Source: Lithodes maja
Lineage: Eukaryota > Arthropoda > Malacostraca > Decapoda > Lithodidae
Assembly: GCA_037953745.1 (NCBI GenBank)
Contig: JBAKBP010004293.1
Location: 37,501-101,500 of the forward strand
DNA: 64,000 nt
Direction: 5' to 3'
The stretch's first letter is position 1; every line of letters begins with the position of its first letter. Below are positions 21,731 to 32,885 of this stretch, in pieces. A program made the position numbers and the translations under genes. Under the pieces are notes generated by a model. It made no database searches and was not told the DNA's origin. It saw nothing but the letters and a program-made list of their open reading frames with translations.

Positions 21731-22256
21731 GCTATGATCTAAGAACTATTATATATCACCTGTATTGAAGTCCAAATGCAGCTACAGTACTAATGTAAAT
21801 ATAGACGGATAAATCCAGAGCTCAAGTCATGAAAGCTATTTGTTTACACTGTGAAAACACAACTTGTTCGGTTCGGATGAGGTGACTGACTTTAGCACCA
21901 ATATAACAAATATATATTACAATAAGGAAACAGCCATCGTTCATAGAACGAACTCCTGGATGGGAGAGTCCGCTAAAACAAACAAACAAACAAACAACCA
22001 ATGTACCCCTACACTCCGATGTTATATTGCGCCGAAGGCTGAGTCAAGACGAACACAACTACCGTAATTTTATTGGCACTCGAATGCTCAATAATATGTA
22101 GATTAAAGGATAATAATAGGTATTTATCTAAAACTATGTATATATTAACTAAACTACTCCATGTGTTTAATATATTGACTAAATTTCACTGAAATGAATA
22201 ATGTAAAATATTAATTTAAGTTTGAATGTTAGTTTTCTGATCTGATCTGATCCCAA
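21731..22256. other. Spacer without a recognised gene
   Basis: AT-rich sequence with a short (AAAC)n tract near 21980. The 67-aa frame at 21864-22067 has no recognisable domain. Confidence 0.5.
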
Positions 22257-22260
22257 TTAA

Positions 22261-22372
22261 CCTGGGAACTGCGGGAAGACTCTTTAGAGTTCGGCCGGCG
22301 GACTGCGGGAAGACTCTCTGGAGTAAGTAAAACTAAAAATCAACTTTTTACATCGAAAAAAAATTTTTTTTT

Positions 22373-22407
<35 letters not shown>

Positions 22408-22888
22408 GCCCCTGGGCCATGCAAAATCTCAGTCCTCTACCTCCCCTCCTTCCCCACTTTCCTCCTATTCCTCAGTTATCACCTATTTTCCCTATTATTC
22501 CCTTATTCTGAGGTATATTTTCGTGCTAACATTAGCGAGTTGCAAGCAGGGTGTTGTCATCACTGATGGCCATCGAGTGCAAGAGAGAGAGAGAGAGTAT
22601 CGATCGACTGTGTCTCAGTGGCCTTGGGGGAAATTGGCGGGAAAGGAGTTTGCCTCACCCATAGATTATACAACTCGCGGGCTATATCTCCGATTTTGAC
22701 CATCCAAACGCTGTTTTCACTCGTTTTATTGTTGTTTCAGGTTAATACCTTTATAATCAACCCATAATAGGCGCATATGGATAATTATTAATGCTATTAA
22801 TGGTACAATGAATATTTTAGTGACGAAAAACCTCAAATACGTCAGCACAGGGGGACGTTTTCATTTACCCCCGTGCGCACTTCAGAGG
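22261..22888. mobile_element. TTAA-flanked non-autonomous element T1, copy 1
   Basis: A 628-bp unit between TTAA sites (22257-22260 and 22889-22892), starting CCTGGGAACTGCGGG and ending CGCACTTCAGAGG. An inverted copy lies at 31446-32047. Duplicated TTAA at the edges is the mark of piggyBac-type transposition. It contains a long T-run (22370-22406), a (GA)n tract and no transposase. It includes two copies of 'ctgcgggaagactct' at its left end. Confidence 0.7.
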
Positions 22889-22892
22889 TTAA

Positions 22893-24078
22893 ACTCCCAC
22901 AAAATACACGATATTTTTTCGTATGTGTTAATTTTATGGGGTCTCTAATTTCTTAAAAATAGTGAATGAATATAAATTTTATGTGTTTGACAAAGAGCGC
23001 AAGACCTTGAGGCATAAGGTAAGCTATAAATTAGTACGATTTTATGATGAATTATTGGTTTTTCAGGGGTATTTATGTGGTTGGATCAATGGAAAACAAC
23101 GAACTAATATCAGCGATGTTTTCCATTGTGGTGTTTCCGAGAATAATCCAATGATGACTTCAAATTAGCTTGCCGCCAATCAACTGTGGAACACTTGGAA
23201 ATGTGTTAGCTGTTATTTACCGATATATTTGTGGAAAAATAGAGTGAATTAAGGGGCTGGAATATAACATTGACTTCATGTGAAGTGCGAGTGCCCTACA
23301 CATTCTAAAATTGTGCATATTAATCTTGGGGAACTCATTATATATAAGGTATAAGTTCAAGGTGATACTTTGGATAAACCTGACTTCTAGCAAGCACCAA
23401 ACAGCAATTTTGTAAGTAGCCAAGTATATTATTTTGTTCAGATAAGCCTAGGCCTACTTGTATTAGCCTAGGCCTATGATGATAATGATGATTTGAAGCA
23501 GAAATGAGTAGCCTAGGCTGAGGCTAGGCGTATTAGGCTTAGGATAACCCATTATCCAACAATCTTAGGACTGCCCCCACTAGTGGGGCTATGTATAATG
23601 TATTGATATGCTAATGAAGATCAAGGAAGATTTGAGGTTAAAGACAGTAAAAAATAAGGTTAGCTAGGCAGCTGGGAATCTGGTTCTGGTAGGCTAAGAC
23701 TCAGAGCCCACTCTTAACCCGGGAACGGCAAAGGTCCTCAATTATGGTAATTATTTAGAAGATGACCTTTTTTTCTAGTTATTAAAAACTTACTCTATGG
23801 TGTATTATATGATATATAGAAGCAATAGAACTGTTAAAATGACCTGGGAAGTGTATATTAAACTTAGCCTAGACCAACATTCCTGTTTTGTTTTTGTTTT
23901 TTTTGTAAGGCTAGGCTAGGCTAACCTAGCCTAGGCTACTCTTGAGTTTTGGAACACAGTAGGCCTAAGCCTAGGCCTATTTTAGATGTCTAACTTTTAA
24001 AATAATAATATAAAAATACGTAGGCTAGGCCTAGGCTAGGATTAATTTGTTTTTATCATTACCCTATACAGAAAGTTA
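22893..24078. other. Spacer with dispersed repeat R2 copy 2
   Basis: No gene with domain support. It contains repeat R2 (about 23771-23865), an inverted match to the end of R1 (about 23547-23600) and many CCTAGGC/TAGGCCTA motifs (23450-24040). The small frame 22962-23168 is unsupported. Confidence 0.5.
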
Positions 24079-24186
24079 ATTTTTTTTTTTTTTTTTTTTT
24101 CTATGTGATTGAGGGAGGCAAAAGGCATAACTGCCTTTGCCTGCGAGTGCCTCCCCCATAGTTGAAAGAGTGACAGGGCCAAAATA
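24079..24186 (-). mobile_element. 3' end of a poly(A)-tailed LINE (family A)
   Basis: A poly-T run (24080-24100, the minus-strand poly(A) tail) is followed by 'ctatgtgattgagggaggca' and 'cctcccccatagttgaaag'. The same sequence forms the 3' end of the LINE at 59611-60422. This copy is truncated to about 110 bp. Confidence 0.75.
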
Positions 24187-24783
24187 AAAAAAACAGCATC
24201 ATTCGACACCCTGGCTAGGCTATAGCCTATGACAATAACAGTTTGCCGTCATGCCGTGGGATTATAGGGGTAGACCTGTCACTGAAGAATACTTTCGCAG
24301 TCTTACCGTTTGTTTTTGTTTTCAAGGTATAGGCTATAGGCAGAATAGGCTACAGTAGTATCTTATCTACTGGTATCTTATTTTATTGTAGTTTATATTA
24401 TGAGTGGAAGATTTGCAATAACTTACCCTAACCAAAGTCCAAACTTAGTGTCCAAAGTGGGATCTGCACCCTGCCTCTATGTTCTCATTTTGTATACCGG
24501 TAACTTTTTAGCCAGATTACCGGTACAATTTAATAAGTGTACAGCCAGCAGCTAGGCCTACCGCCTACAGTGCATTTATAGATTTCCCGGAATCCCGGCC
24601 ATGACTTGGGTATCACTAAAGAATCTTTCCGCAGCCTTATGTACAATTGTTTGTTTTTATTTCTTCAAGGAATATAGTACAGTAGTTTATTACCCTTACC
24701 TAACTTTACTTAGTCTTAGTGTCCAAAGTGGGGGCTGCCACTATCCCCACAGTCCACACACCCGCTAACTAACATATAAACCA
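24187..24783. repeat. Diverged tandem duplication
   Basis: Two related segments of roughly 150-190 bp (about 24250-24440 and 24590-24740) share a 'cact(g)aagaat..ttcgcag/tccgcag' stretch, 'gtttgtttttgtttt/atttcttcaagg' and 'cttagtgtccaaagtggg'. They lie about 330 bp apart. No coding; family unknown. Confidence 0.45.
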
Positions 24784-25324
24784 GGTGTGGGCTCCATATA
24801 TGGTAAAGGATATAGAAGCAGTGGAGAAAGTGCAGAGGAGAGCTAGCAAGCTGGTACCAACGTTGAAGAACGCAGGCTATGAGCAGAGGTTGAGGACACT
24901 GGGGCTTCCGACACTGGCATATAGGAGAAAGAGAGGGGATATGATAGAGACTTTTAAGATAGTGTCAGGAAAGTACGATGAGGATGTGTGTGAAGGTATC
25001 TTCTTGATGCGGGAGGGAACAAGAACGAGAGGACACTCTAAGAAAATTTACAAAGAAAGAAATAGGCTTGAGAAGGCAAAGAACTCATTTTGTGATAGAG
25101 TGGTAAATGAGTGGAACGCACTGCCCCAGTATGTAGTCGATTCCGAATCAATAAGGGAGTTTGAAAGTAACATTGATAAAGCATGGGGAAGACAAGATTT
25201 GAAGTTTGATTATAAAACAAAAATACAGAATAGTAAAAATGTTGCGTCTGCTACCGCCGCCGCCAACACCGTGAACGACCGCAGCAGTGCAAGTACTGGT
25301 ACTGAGCTGGATACACAGGCATAG
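24784..25324 (+). pseudogene. LINE reverse transcriptase, C-terminal fragment
   Basis: The 179-aa frame begins inside a conserved LINE C-terminal region: VEKVQRRASKLVPTLK, YEQRLRTLGLPTLAYRRKRGDMIETFKI and VVNEWNALPQYVVDS. This matches the domain after RT in CR1/Jockey-like elements. It opens directly at the 5' truncation point (about 24784); RT motifs are absent. The tail is Ala/Asn/Ser-rich and ends at TAG 25322. No octamer repeat follows, so the clade is not fixed. Non-functional on its own. Confidence 0.8.
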
Positions 25325-26030
25325 TTTGCCTTTTTCCAGAGGATCTACTGTAAGAAACTGTAAGAATATATTATTGGTATGTCTTGTCATTACTATAACC
25401 TGACTTCATGGGGGTAACGGAGACTTGATTGAATATTTTCGGAATTAGCCTCGCAGAATCTCGAGTCTTTTAAAGTTGTGAAAATTAAAGTAAGTTTCTA
25501 CGTTCCTACTGATTGTACTTAACCCGAGATGGGAATAGCCTACCCAGGTATTTTTTACTCGGCCCAGGGAAAATAATAGACAAACAAATGTTCTAATCAA
25601 AGTTTATTCTTGAAACTTGGTACCGGTATGTATTTTAACCAGTACTCTATAGTACCGTAACTCATGTATCATATGAAAGGATATAAATTAAGTATGTAAT
25701 AGTTCTTGGAATGCAACAACAAATATACATGAAATCTTTATTGGACAAAAGTTACAAAACTAAAACAGAGACTGCTAAGAATAATTTAAAAACCTGTTTT
25801 CAATGCCTATATTAGTGGACCTGAAGTGAATCTCTTTGAGACTGAAGTACAGGCAGCCAGCTCCCCTAGTATCCTGATTAAACACCAGTAAACATACATA
25901 ACATCCCTTTTACTTACAATATTATTCATTCCTTTTAATAAATTTTGAGCATGTATTGTGCGTATATTTACCTTCACATCTCAAAATTTCTCCCGGACCC
26001 CCTGTTATGTAGCAGGGGGCTGCGCCCCCC
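25325..26030. other. Spacer with a GC hairpin
   Basis: No gene found. Near 25998-26040 is a GC-rich inverted repeat (AGCAGGGGGCTGCGCCCCCC), the opposite-strand form of the hairpins at 16.8, 17.1, 20.2 and 57.2 kb. Confidence 0.5.
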
Positions 26031-26081
26031 GCACCCCCCGCAGACACGCCGCACAAAGTTGATCCTTGTAAGCTTAGAAAA

Positions 26082-26649
26082 ATGATCCAGAACTGGATAA
26101 TTTCTGTTTTGACACCCTGGACAGTGTCTGATCACTTTAATATTGCATTAGTTGGCATTTCAGTGCTTAAAAGGATGAAGCGAATATTTGTCTCTCTCCA
26201 TGGCCATGGTCTTGCAGAGGAGATAAATGACAAGCATATGGCTGACCAGGAAAGGCAGCAAAACTTTATTGACATCGTTTATTCTATAATTTCTAGTTAC
26301 TTTAAGAAGGAGGAGGCCGCTCCCGAAAAGCCGTCCATTATTATCCATAGCTCTGAAGTGGAAGGAAAATGATAATTTAAATGAGGAAGGTAGGCCTAGG
26401 CCTATTATGAAGCCGGAAAGTGATGTTGACAAGGTGGTTGTCACTACAAAGAGGAAGCTGAGTATGGCAGATGAAGAATGTAAGGATGAGGGCTCCTGTA
26501 GCAAGAAACAAAGGGTTGATAAGAGAAAAATCCGCTCAAAAGTGACAAACGAGCATTCAAAATCTAATAAAAGGAAGTCGAGTACCGGTACAGTATTGAC
26601 AAGAATGAAGGTGAGGGCTCTGACAAAGGGACAAAAATTTGTAGGCTAG
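26082..26649 (+). other. Unclassified possible coding region, lysine-rich
   Basis: Two frames follow each other: 26082-26372 (96 aa) and 26407-26649 (80 aa). The second frame can be read back without a stop from its ATG into the end of the first (...NLNEEGRPRPIM), so they may be one ORF split by a single indel. The first part has a helical stretch (VLKRMKRIFVSLHGHGLAEE ... FKKEEAAPEKP). The second is Lys/Arg/Ser-rich with possible nuclear-localisation clusters (TKRKLS, KKQRVDKRK). I recognise no family. It could be a host-gene remnant, a TE accessory protein or noise. Confidence 0.3.
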
Positions 26650-26771
26650 GCCTAGGCTATTAATAATAATTAAGTAGCATACCCGGTAGATGACTAGCCT
26701 AGGCTAGGGCCGTGATGCAAGTCTCTTTCCAAACCTGCTCATTGGAATGACTGCTTAAATCTCTTAAGAAG

Positions 26772-27044
26772 TTGGACTGCACACCCTATGGACACGGGTT
26801 GGAAGAGGGTCAATCTCGTGCTGCCATTAAACGTCAGTCATTGAGAGAGAGGAACAGCCATCTAGTTCTGGCTGGTTTTGATGTCGAGAATACTCATGGT
26901 TGGATAAGTAGGAAGCGTAAATTTGAATGTGATGATATTGATGTTGAGCCAGACTTGTTGAGTGAACGCTTTGAATTACTTTTTGAAAATCTTTTGTTAT
27001 CGGCTGATTCGGCTCTTCCTTTTTGTATTTTGATATATTCATAG
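26772..27044 (+). other. Unclassified ORF, 90 aa
   Basis: The frame reads MDCTPYGHGLEEGQSRAAIK ... GWISRKRKFECDDIDVEPDL and ends at TAG 27042-27044. Its charged composition resembles coding sequence more than the AT-rich flanks do, but no domain is recognised. It lies 120 bp after the lysine-rich frames and may belong with them. Low confidence that it is expressed. Confidence 0.25.
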
Positions 27045-27640
27045 GCTATAGACATTTCCTCGGTCTTATTTTTCAAAATTTATAGGGCCTACCAGCAAGC
27101 AAGGTTAGGTCAGGTCAGGTGAAGGTAATGAGAAATAAGCCGAACGTTCTTTATCATGTTCCCGTCTGTTTTGACGGTAATTCTGCAGAAAAACAACTCC
27201 TGGGTTTTATTAGATACAGTATAGGCCTAGGCTATTTTATTTATTTTTGTTAAAGGTATATTATGGTGTATTTTTTTTGTTAGAAGGTGAGGAAAGCAGT
27301 TTTTATTGCCATTCTCATTGTTAATTATAATTCTCATTCCCCAACAATCTAGGGGAGAGTGGGAATGCAGGGTTTTGGGTGGGAGGTAATATGGGAATAA
27401 CTTGGCTTGGATTCTCAGTTACTTTTCAATATTATTAATTCAGTTATTCCCGTATTACTGTACAGTACTGTACCTACATTTTATCCCACAATAGGTGGGT
27501 TAACCCAAAATCTGTCATTCCCACACTCCCTCTTAGGCCTAGGGTATTGGAATTAGAATTAAAAATGAAAATTATCCTAATAACTGCTTACCTAACTGCC
27601 TAACGATGGTATACACCATACTACAGTTTTAAGAGAAATT
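27045..27640. other. Spacer without a recognised gene
   Basis: AT-rich, with several 'taggcctaggc' motifs. I see no domain-bearing frame or terminal-repeat structure. Confidence 0.5.
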
Positions 27641-27855
27641 GGTAAGAGTTGTGTTATCGGGCGTACCACTACCGACATACAGCATAACTCTTCTATAAAA
27701 CATTAACCTAACCAAACAACCTAACCTAACCTAGTATTCATGTAGTAGCCTAATGAGAATACTAAGTTAGGTTAGGTTTTTTAGTTAGGTTAATTATTTA
27801 TAGATGATTTATGTTGTATGTCGGTAGTGGTACGCCCGATAACACAACTCTTACC
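27641..27855. mobile_element. Hairpin MITE, 215 bp
   Basis: Near-perfect inverted arms of about 46 bp (GGTAAGAGTTGTGTTATCGG at 27641, its complement ending at 27855) are followed inward by further pairing: CCTAACCTAACCTAGTATTC against GAGAATACTAAGTTAGGTTAGG. Almost the whole unit folds into one hairpin. It has no ORF. I could not define a target duplication, so the family is open. Confidence 0.7.
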
Positions 27856-27969
27856 GAGAAATGAATCGATGTTTGCAGACAATGGTGCTGCATAGTCACA
27901 GTGATCAGGTGAGCAAATAAATACGCCAATTATAAAGACGTCGCCGGTACAGAAGGGGTTAACTACCAT

Positions 27970-29125
27970 TTGTCTATCGATCTATATGTTGCCGGACTCC
28001 GTGATCCCCGAAGAGGTGGCCATGAATGAATTGCCCCATGCACCTTTGTCCCGACAGTTGACGCCCCTCCTCCCATCCAGCACCGCTTTCATACATATAC
28101 CGCTACGCTACTTCTTAACTCCGTTCTTCCACCTCTCTCTCAGTTTTTCTCTCCCTCTCTGTCCTTCCTCTTCACTCTCATCCCTCTCTGTTCTTCCACT
28201 TCACTCTCATACCTCTCTATTCTTCCACTTCACTCATCCCTCTCTGTTCTTCCACTTCACTCTCGTACAGTCTCTTAGTCATTCTCTCACTTCCCATACG
28301 TTCCACATGACCAAATCATCTTAAGGTGTTCCTATTCACACTTTCCAACATATCTACATCACACCACACCACTCTAATACTCTCTCTCGTCTGGGTATCC
28401 CTCCATGTAACACCACTCACTTCTCAAGTACAGTACCCGGTACAGTAATTCATTACCACCCCTCTCAGGCTCTCTCTCTTGGTTTGTGTCTCTCCAACAA
28501 CGTCCATGTTTCACTCCCGTATGTCAATGTCGGGATTACCACACTATCATGCAAGGACTTCTTTACTTCCATGCTGACCACCCTATTTCTTGTTACTGCT
28601 TTCAGCATTCCTATAACCCTCTTCCCCTATTGCAGCCTCTCCTGCACTTCATCCATACTCTCATCTTTACTCAACACACTGCCCAAATACTTAAATAAGC
28701 CGACATTCTCCATACTCTGACCATTCAACCTCACCTCACACTCTGAGACTGCACCCATTTCAAAGACTATAACCTTACTCTTCCCCGCATTTACCTCAGA
28801 TTCCGTTTTTCACACACTGTTCCAAACATATTTACCAGACCCTGCAACTCCCATTCACTATCGCTCATTAGAACTGTATTGTCAGCAAACAGCAGTACTG
28901 TACTGGCAACTTAAACTCATTTCCTTCCCTTGTCAGCGGTACAGCAACATCAACTGCTCTTCTTTGTATTTCTTTCATGACTCCTTCCATATATATATTG
29001 AACAACCATTGGGACATCACACACCTGGGTTCATTCTCCCTACATAGTGATACCTTTGCACCCTCATATCTTCACTGCTTTCAGCAACTTGCCATCTACA
29101 GTACTCCGTATATTCTCAGTGGAGG
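27970..29125 (-). pseudogene. RTE-type LINE copy, 3' part, decayed
   Basis: A minus-strand copy matching the RTE element at 33885-37103 from its 3' end (TGCCGGACTCCGTGATCCCCG near 27990, beside degenerate TATC repeats) to the RT region (about 28870-29125, equivalent to 34650-34960). Frames are broken many times, so it is older than the copy at 34 kb. Its 5' truncation point touches a plus-strand LINE D fragment at 29126. Confidence 0.8.
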
Positions 29126-29282
29126 TGGACCTAGAATGACGTGGGCTCGGGTACCCCGGTCCGATCTTAAAATAAAGAACTTACGGAAACAGCCATTGAC
29201 AGGGCTGCCTGGAAAGCCGCCATTTAGGACGTGCGACTATAACCACGTTCTCTGTGGATAAAGCGGTCTTTAAACTTGTATG
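29126..29282 (+). mobile_element. LINE family D 3' end, interrupted by a hAT element
   Basis: It matches 49372-49518 closely ('tggacctagaatgacgtgggctcgggta', 'gacagggctgcctggaaagc', 'gcggtctttaaacttgtatg'). It ends in the 8-bp sequence that is the hAT target duplication, and the LINE tail resumes at 30680. This copy has an uninterrupted TTTAAACTTG where the copy at 49.5 kb carries a piggyBac MITE. Confidence 0.8.
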
Positions 29283-30679
29283 CAGTGGTGGGCGCGCTCC
29301 GGTGGGACCGGTAATGAGGCAGCGCTCCGCGCTCATCAGACATAAGGTAATGCGGCAGCACTCACGCGCTCCTTTTGTCAGCAGACCCGATGCGCTTCCC
29401 GCTCCGCGCTCCCAAAAATAGGTATATAAAAAAAATAAAAAAATAAAAAAACAGCTTCTAGAAGTTATTTAATGATTTACCTTTGTCCTTCACTTTGTCC
29501 TTTGTCTTTCACTTCACTAAATTCCAAGAATTCAAAACATTCAAAAAACCTCAAGTCATGGTGTCTTTCTGAAGTTAAACTGTTTAAGTTTCTCAGTTTC
29601 TGTTATTCTTTGTCATATCAATGAATCAAATATCAATGATATGATATGATTGATATCATTGTGAGTTTGTGACATTGTGACTGTCCATTGATATCTATGA
29701 TATGACATAAAGAATTACAGAAACTGTCCAAACTGAGAAACTTAAACAGTTAAACTTATCAAGCTAACATTCTAACAAGCCTAACAATACAATAACAACA
29801 ATACAACATGATTAGTATTTAGTTGATTACATGATTAAATTAATAATAATTTAATATCATAATGTGATGGCACCACCACTACCCCAAACCACTCCTCCCA
29901 CCCACTCGCTGACTATCGGTCGCCTCACAAGGAAAAAAAAAAAAAATCTGTGGCGGCGAAACGATTGCACCAATCGCTTCCATATTTGTGTGACAAGTGC
30001 CTTACCCTTATGCCTTCGCTCCACCACACCCCCAACTGCCTCCCACAACCCACTTCCAGCGTATCCGTACGAAGAAAAGGAAAACAAATAAAATCTGTGG
30101 TGGCGAAACTACCTCACCAATCGGCTTCATATTTGTAACACGAGTCAATTACGCTTCTACCTTCCCCCAAACCACCCTCCCACGCATACATTCAAGTAAC
30201 ATTCCGATAGTATCGATACCATAAAATGATAAAAGTCTCTGAAGTCTATAGTGTCTTTTGACTCTTTTCAGCTACGTTCGCGACTATCGGAGTATCGGGG
30301 ACCTGATTTCTGGCGAAAATGGACAGACTTACCCTTAGGCCCCTTCGTAAGCCGTAACTTGCCCGTAAGGTTTACTTTGCGTTAGCAAAAGCCAAAAAAA
30401 AAAATAACAAGTTAACAACTGTAACACTGTCGGTCTGTCACTATCATAGTATCACTGTATCACAGTTCACTAACACCGTACGAACGGTACGATGACTGTA
30501 CACGATAATGACGTTCTTGTACCTGTTGTTGACAGGAAAATCGCCTCCGGAGCGCGAATTTCTAGCTGCGCTCCCCGCCTGCACTCCGATTTCAGAATTT
30601 TGCCGCTCCTCGCTCCTCTATATTGGTAATGCGCACCGGATCGCAGAGCGCCAAATCGGCGCGCCAATGCCCACCACTG
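29283..30679. mobile_element. Non-autonomous hAT element, 1397 bp
   Basis: Inverted ends CAGTGGTGGGC (29283) and GCCCACCACTG (ending 30679) lie between a perfect 8-bp duplication, CTTGTATG (29275-29282 and 30680-30687), the hAT hallmark. No transposase is encoded. Subterminal sequence is rich in GCGCTCC motifs. Inside, a long inverted repeat (about 29570-29620 against 29700-29760, 'ttaaactgtttaagtttctc') can form a hairpin. Two diverged direct copies of a segment start 'aaatctgtggyggcgaaac' (29944 and 30090). Small frames here lack domains. Confidence 0.9.
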
Positions 30680-30687
30680 CTTGTATG

Positions 30688-31441
30688 TACAGTAAACTCC
30701 CTTTTAGCCAAAAATGTCAGTTAATCAAAGGTTTTGCTATCCGTATTTTTCAATAGTTTTCACTTATTTAAGCCTTTATGGATGCTTAATTACATCAATT
30801 TATTGGTGGCTCCTTACGTCAATGACGTAAGAGCCTATGGTAATATGGCCTCGTTCCGGGCTCCTCTGAGCCCGGGTTAATCCTGATCACTACGGTCGAG
30901 AACCAATATCTTCTTAGGGGATACCCCTTAATCATTCCTAAGGTACGTCATTGAGACGGAGCCACTGAAAAGTGAAAAATAAAAGAAAAAGGAATAGTAC
31001 AGTTCAAACGCCGCGCCACTTGCGCATTCAGATCTTCCTCTGTTCCCATGAGCATGCCTTGAAATCCCAGTTGGCCTTGAACTGGCCTCTCTCGTCCGTA
31101 GGCCATAGGAGGCAGACGAAGTTTTCTTATCTCCACCACAGTGTTTATATAGCCCCTCTTCGACGCGAAATCTTTGTCCATAGTGAGTTTTTATGCAGTT
31201 GTAATAGTATATGCGTCTAAGAAAGTATGTATATGGACTAATTTTCACTTGTAAGCCTGTGAAGTAAGATCTTTCGTCTGGCTGGCCTACGAACGTGCCA
31301 TTCAAGAAGCCACTTTCCACAGAGCCGCTAACTATTATGTTTTATCTCGTTTGTTCGTATCACACGAACCTCGGCTCTATAGCTACAGTGTCTTAGTGTT
31401 CTGTAAATTTGTTTTTGAAGTGTAATTCGTCAGTTTTTCCC
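30688..31441. repeat. Spacer with pogo-like end and dispersed repeat R3, copy 1
   Basis: Directly after the hAT duplication is TACAGTAAACTCCC, a pogo-like terminus without a visible partner. From about 30798 to 31085 lies repeat R3: TTATTGGTGGCTCC, a palindrome CTTACGTCAATGACGTAAG, then 'cctcgttccgggctcctctg'. R3 recurs inverted at about 47460-47745, inside a terminal-inverted-repeat element. The 130-aa minus frame 30928-31320 overlaps R3 and is repeat-derived. Confidence 0.6.
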
Positions 31442-31445
31442 TTAA

Positions 31446-32047
31446 CCTCTGAAGTGCGCATGGGGGTAATTGGAAACGTCCCCCTGTGCTGACGTATTTG
31501 AGGTGTTTCCGTCACTAAAATATTCATTGTGCCATTAATAGCATTAATACTTATCCATATGCGCCTATTATGGGTTGATTATAAAGGTATTAACCTGAAA
31601 CAACAATAAAACGAGTGAAAACAGCGTTTGGATGGTCAAAATCGGAGATATAGCCCGCGAGTTGTATAATGTATGGGTGAGGCAACCTGCTTTCCCGCCA
31701 ATTTCCCCCAAGGCCACTGAGACACAGTCGATCGATACTCTCTCTCTCTCTCTCTTGCACTCGCTTGCCATCAGTGATGACAACACCCTGCTTGCAACTC
31801 GCTAATGTTAGCACGAAAATATACCTCAGAATAAGGGAATAACAGGGAAAATAGGTGATAACTGAAGGAGAGGAGGAAAGTGGGGAAGGAGGGGAGGTAG
31901 AGGACTGAGATTTTGCATGGCCCAGGGGCCCAATTTTTTTTTTTTTTTTTTTCGATGTCAAAAGTTGATTTTTTTTTTCACTCGCTCATAAGAGTCTCCC
32001 CGCAGTCCGCCGGGCGAACTCTTAAGAGTCTCCCCGCAGTTCCCGGG
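31446..32047. mobile_element. TTAA-flanked non-autonomous element T1, copy 2
   Basis: A 602-bp inverted copy of the unit at 22261-22888, again bounded by TTAA (31442-31445 and 32048-32051), starting CCTCTGAAGTGCGC and ending GCAGTTCCCGGG. It includes a (CT)n tract and a T-run. Sharing exact TTAA-bounded ends at two sites supports piggyBac-type mobility; no transposase is inside. Confidence 0.7.
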
Positions 32048-32098
32048 TTAAGTATCAGTGTTTTATAAAGTGCCCTATCCTTTTTAACTATATCGGCT

Positions 32099-32340
32099 GA
32101 CAGTAACCTCTGGTTGTGCCCTGGCCAGGGTTTACTCGTCACGCCACCGAAATTGTTTATTGGGGACAAAAAGTGCTTTCATTATTTACATTCAAGCATC
32201 TTTTAATTTAATTAGTTTAGACAGTAACCGCTGGTTGTGCCCTGGCCAGGGTTTACTCGTCACGCCACCGAATTTGTTTATTGGGGACAAAAGTGCTTTC
32301 ATTATTTACATTCAAGTCTCTTTTAATTTAATTAGTTTAG
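32099..32340 (+). repeat. 121-bp tandem duplication
   Basis: Two head-to-tail copies of a 121-bp unit (from 32099 and from 32220), starting GACAGTAACC and containing CCTGGCCAGGG. They differ at few positions, so the duplication is recent. No coding value is evident. Confidence 0.8.
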
Positions 32341-32578
32341 TTTCCACTCTAGTCGGTCACGATTCACTCTTCATATTTATTACCTTCAAGTTTTGTCACA
32401 TGACAGTGTTTCCTATAAGCCAGCATTACATCAACTAGGGATCGGATTTGTATTAACCCGCGGGTTCTGCTCATCTAAACATTCGTATATATAAATTTAT
32501 TTTCCCAATGAGCACCCATAATAATATCATAGTTGCCCTTGTCCCACTACAATGGAAAAATGATGTAAGACATGCTGA

Positions 32579-32885
32579 TAATATTCCAATTACCCAGGTA
32601 ACCTAAACCCATCACAAAGGGTCCGGTACCAAGACCCGGCCACCGGGACCGCCAGCAGGGTGGCAGTCCCGAGTGCCCGATCAGGCGGGAGACACCAGAA
32701 TACCATTCAAGACCAAATCCCCGGTTTGATATTATTCCAATTACCCAGGTAACCTAGACCCATCACAAAAGGGTCGGGTACCAAGGCCCGGACACCGGGA
32801 CCGCCAGCGAGGTGGCAGTCCCGAGTGCCCAATCAGGCGGGAGACACCAGAATACCATTCAATACAAATTCCCGGTTCCCGAGTC
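32579..32885 (+). repeat. 153-bp tandem duplication, CCGG-rich
   Basis: Two head-to-tail units (about 32579-32731 and 32732-32885), starting ATTCCAATTACCCAGG and rich in CCCGG. Similar CCCGG-rich words continue to 33260 and give the unsupported 142-aa frame at 32812-33240. This may be 5' flank or promoter of the DIRS-type element, but I could not show the link. Confidence 0.6.

Noticed and set aside
30928..31320. 130-aa minus-strand ORF, with a related frame at 47406-47630
   Set aside because: Both translate dispersed repeat R3 and show no domain.
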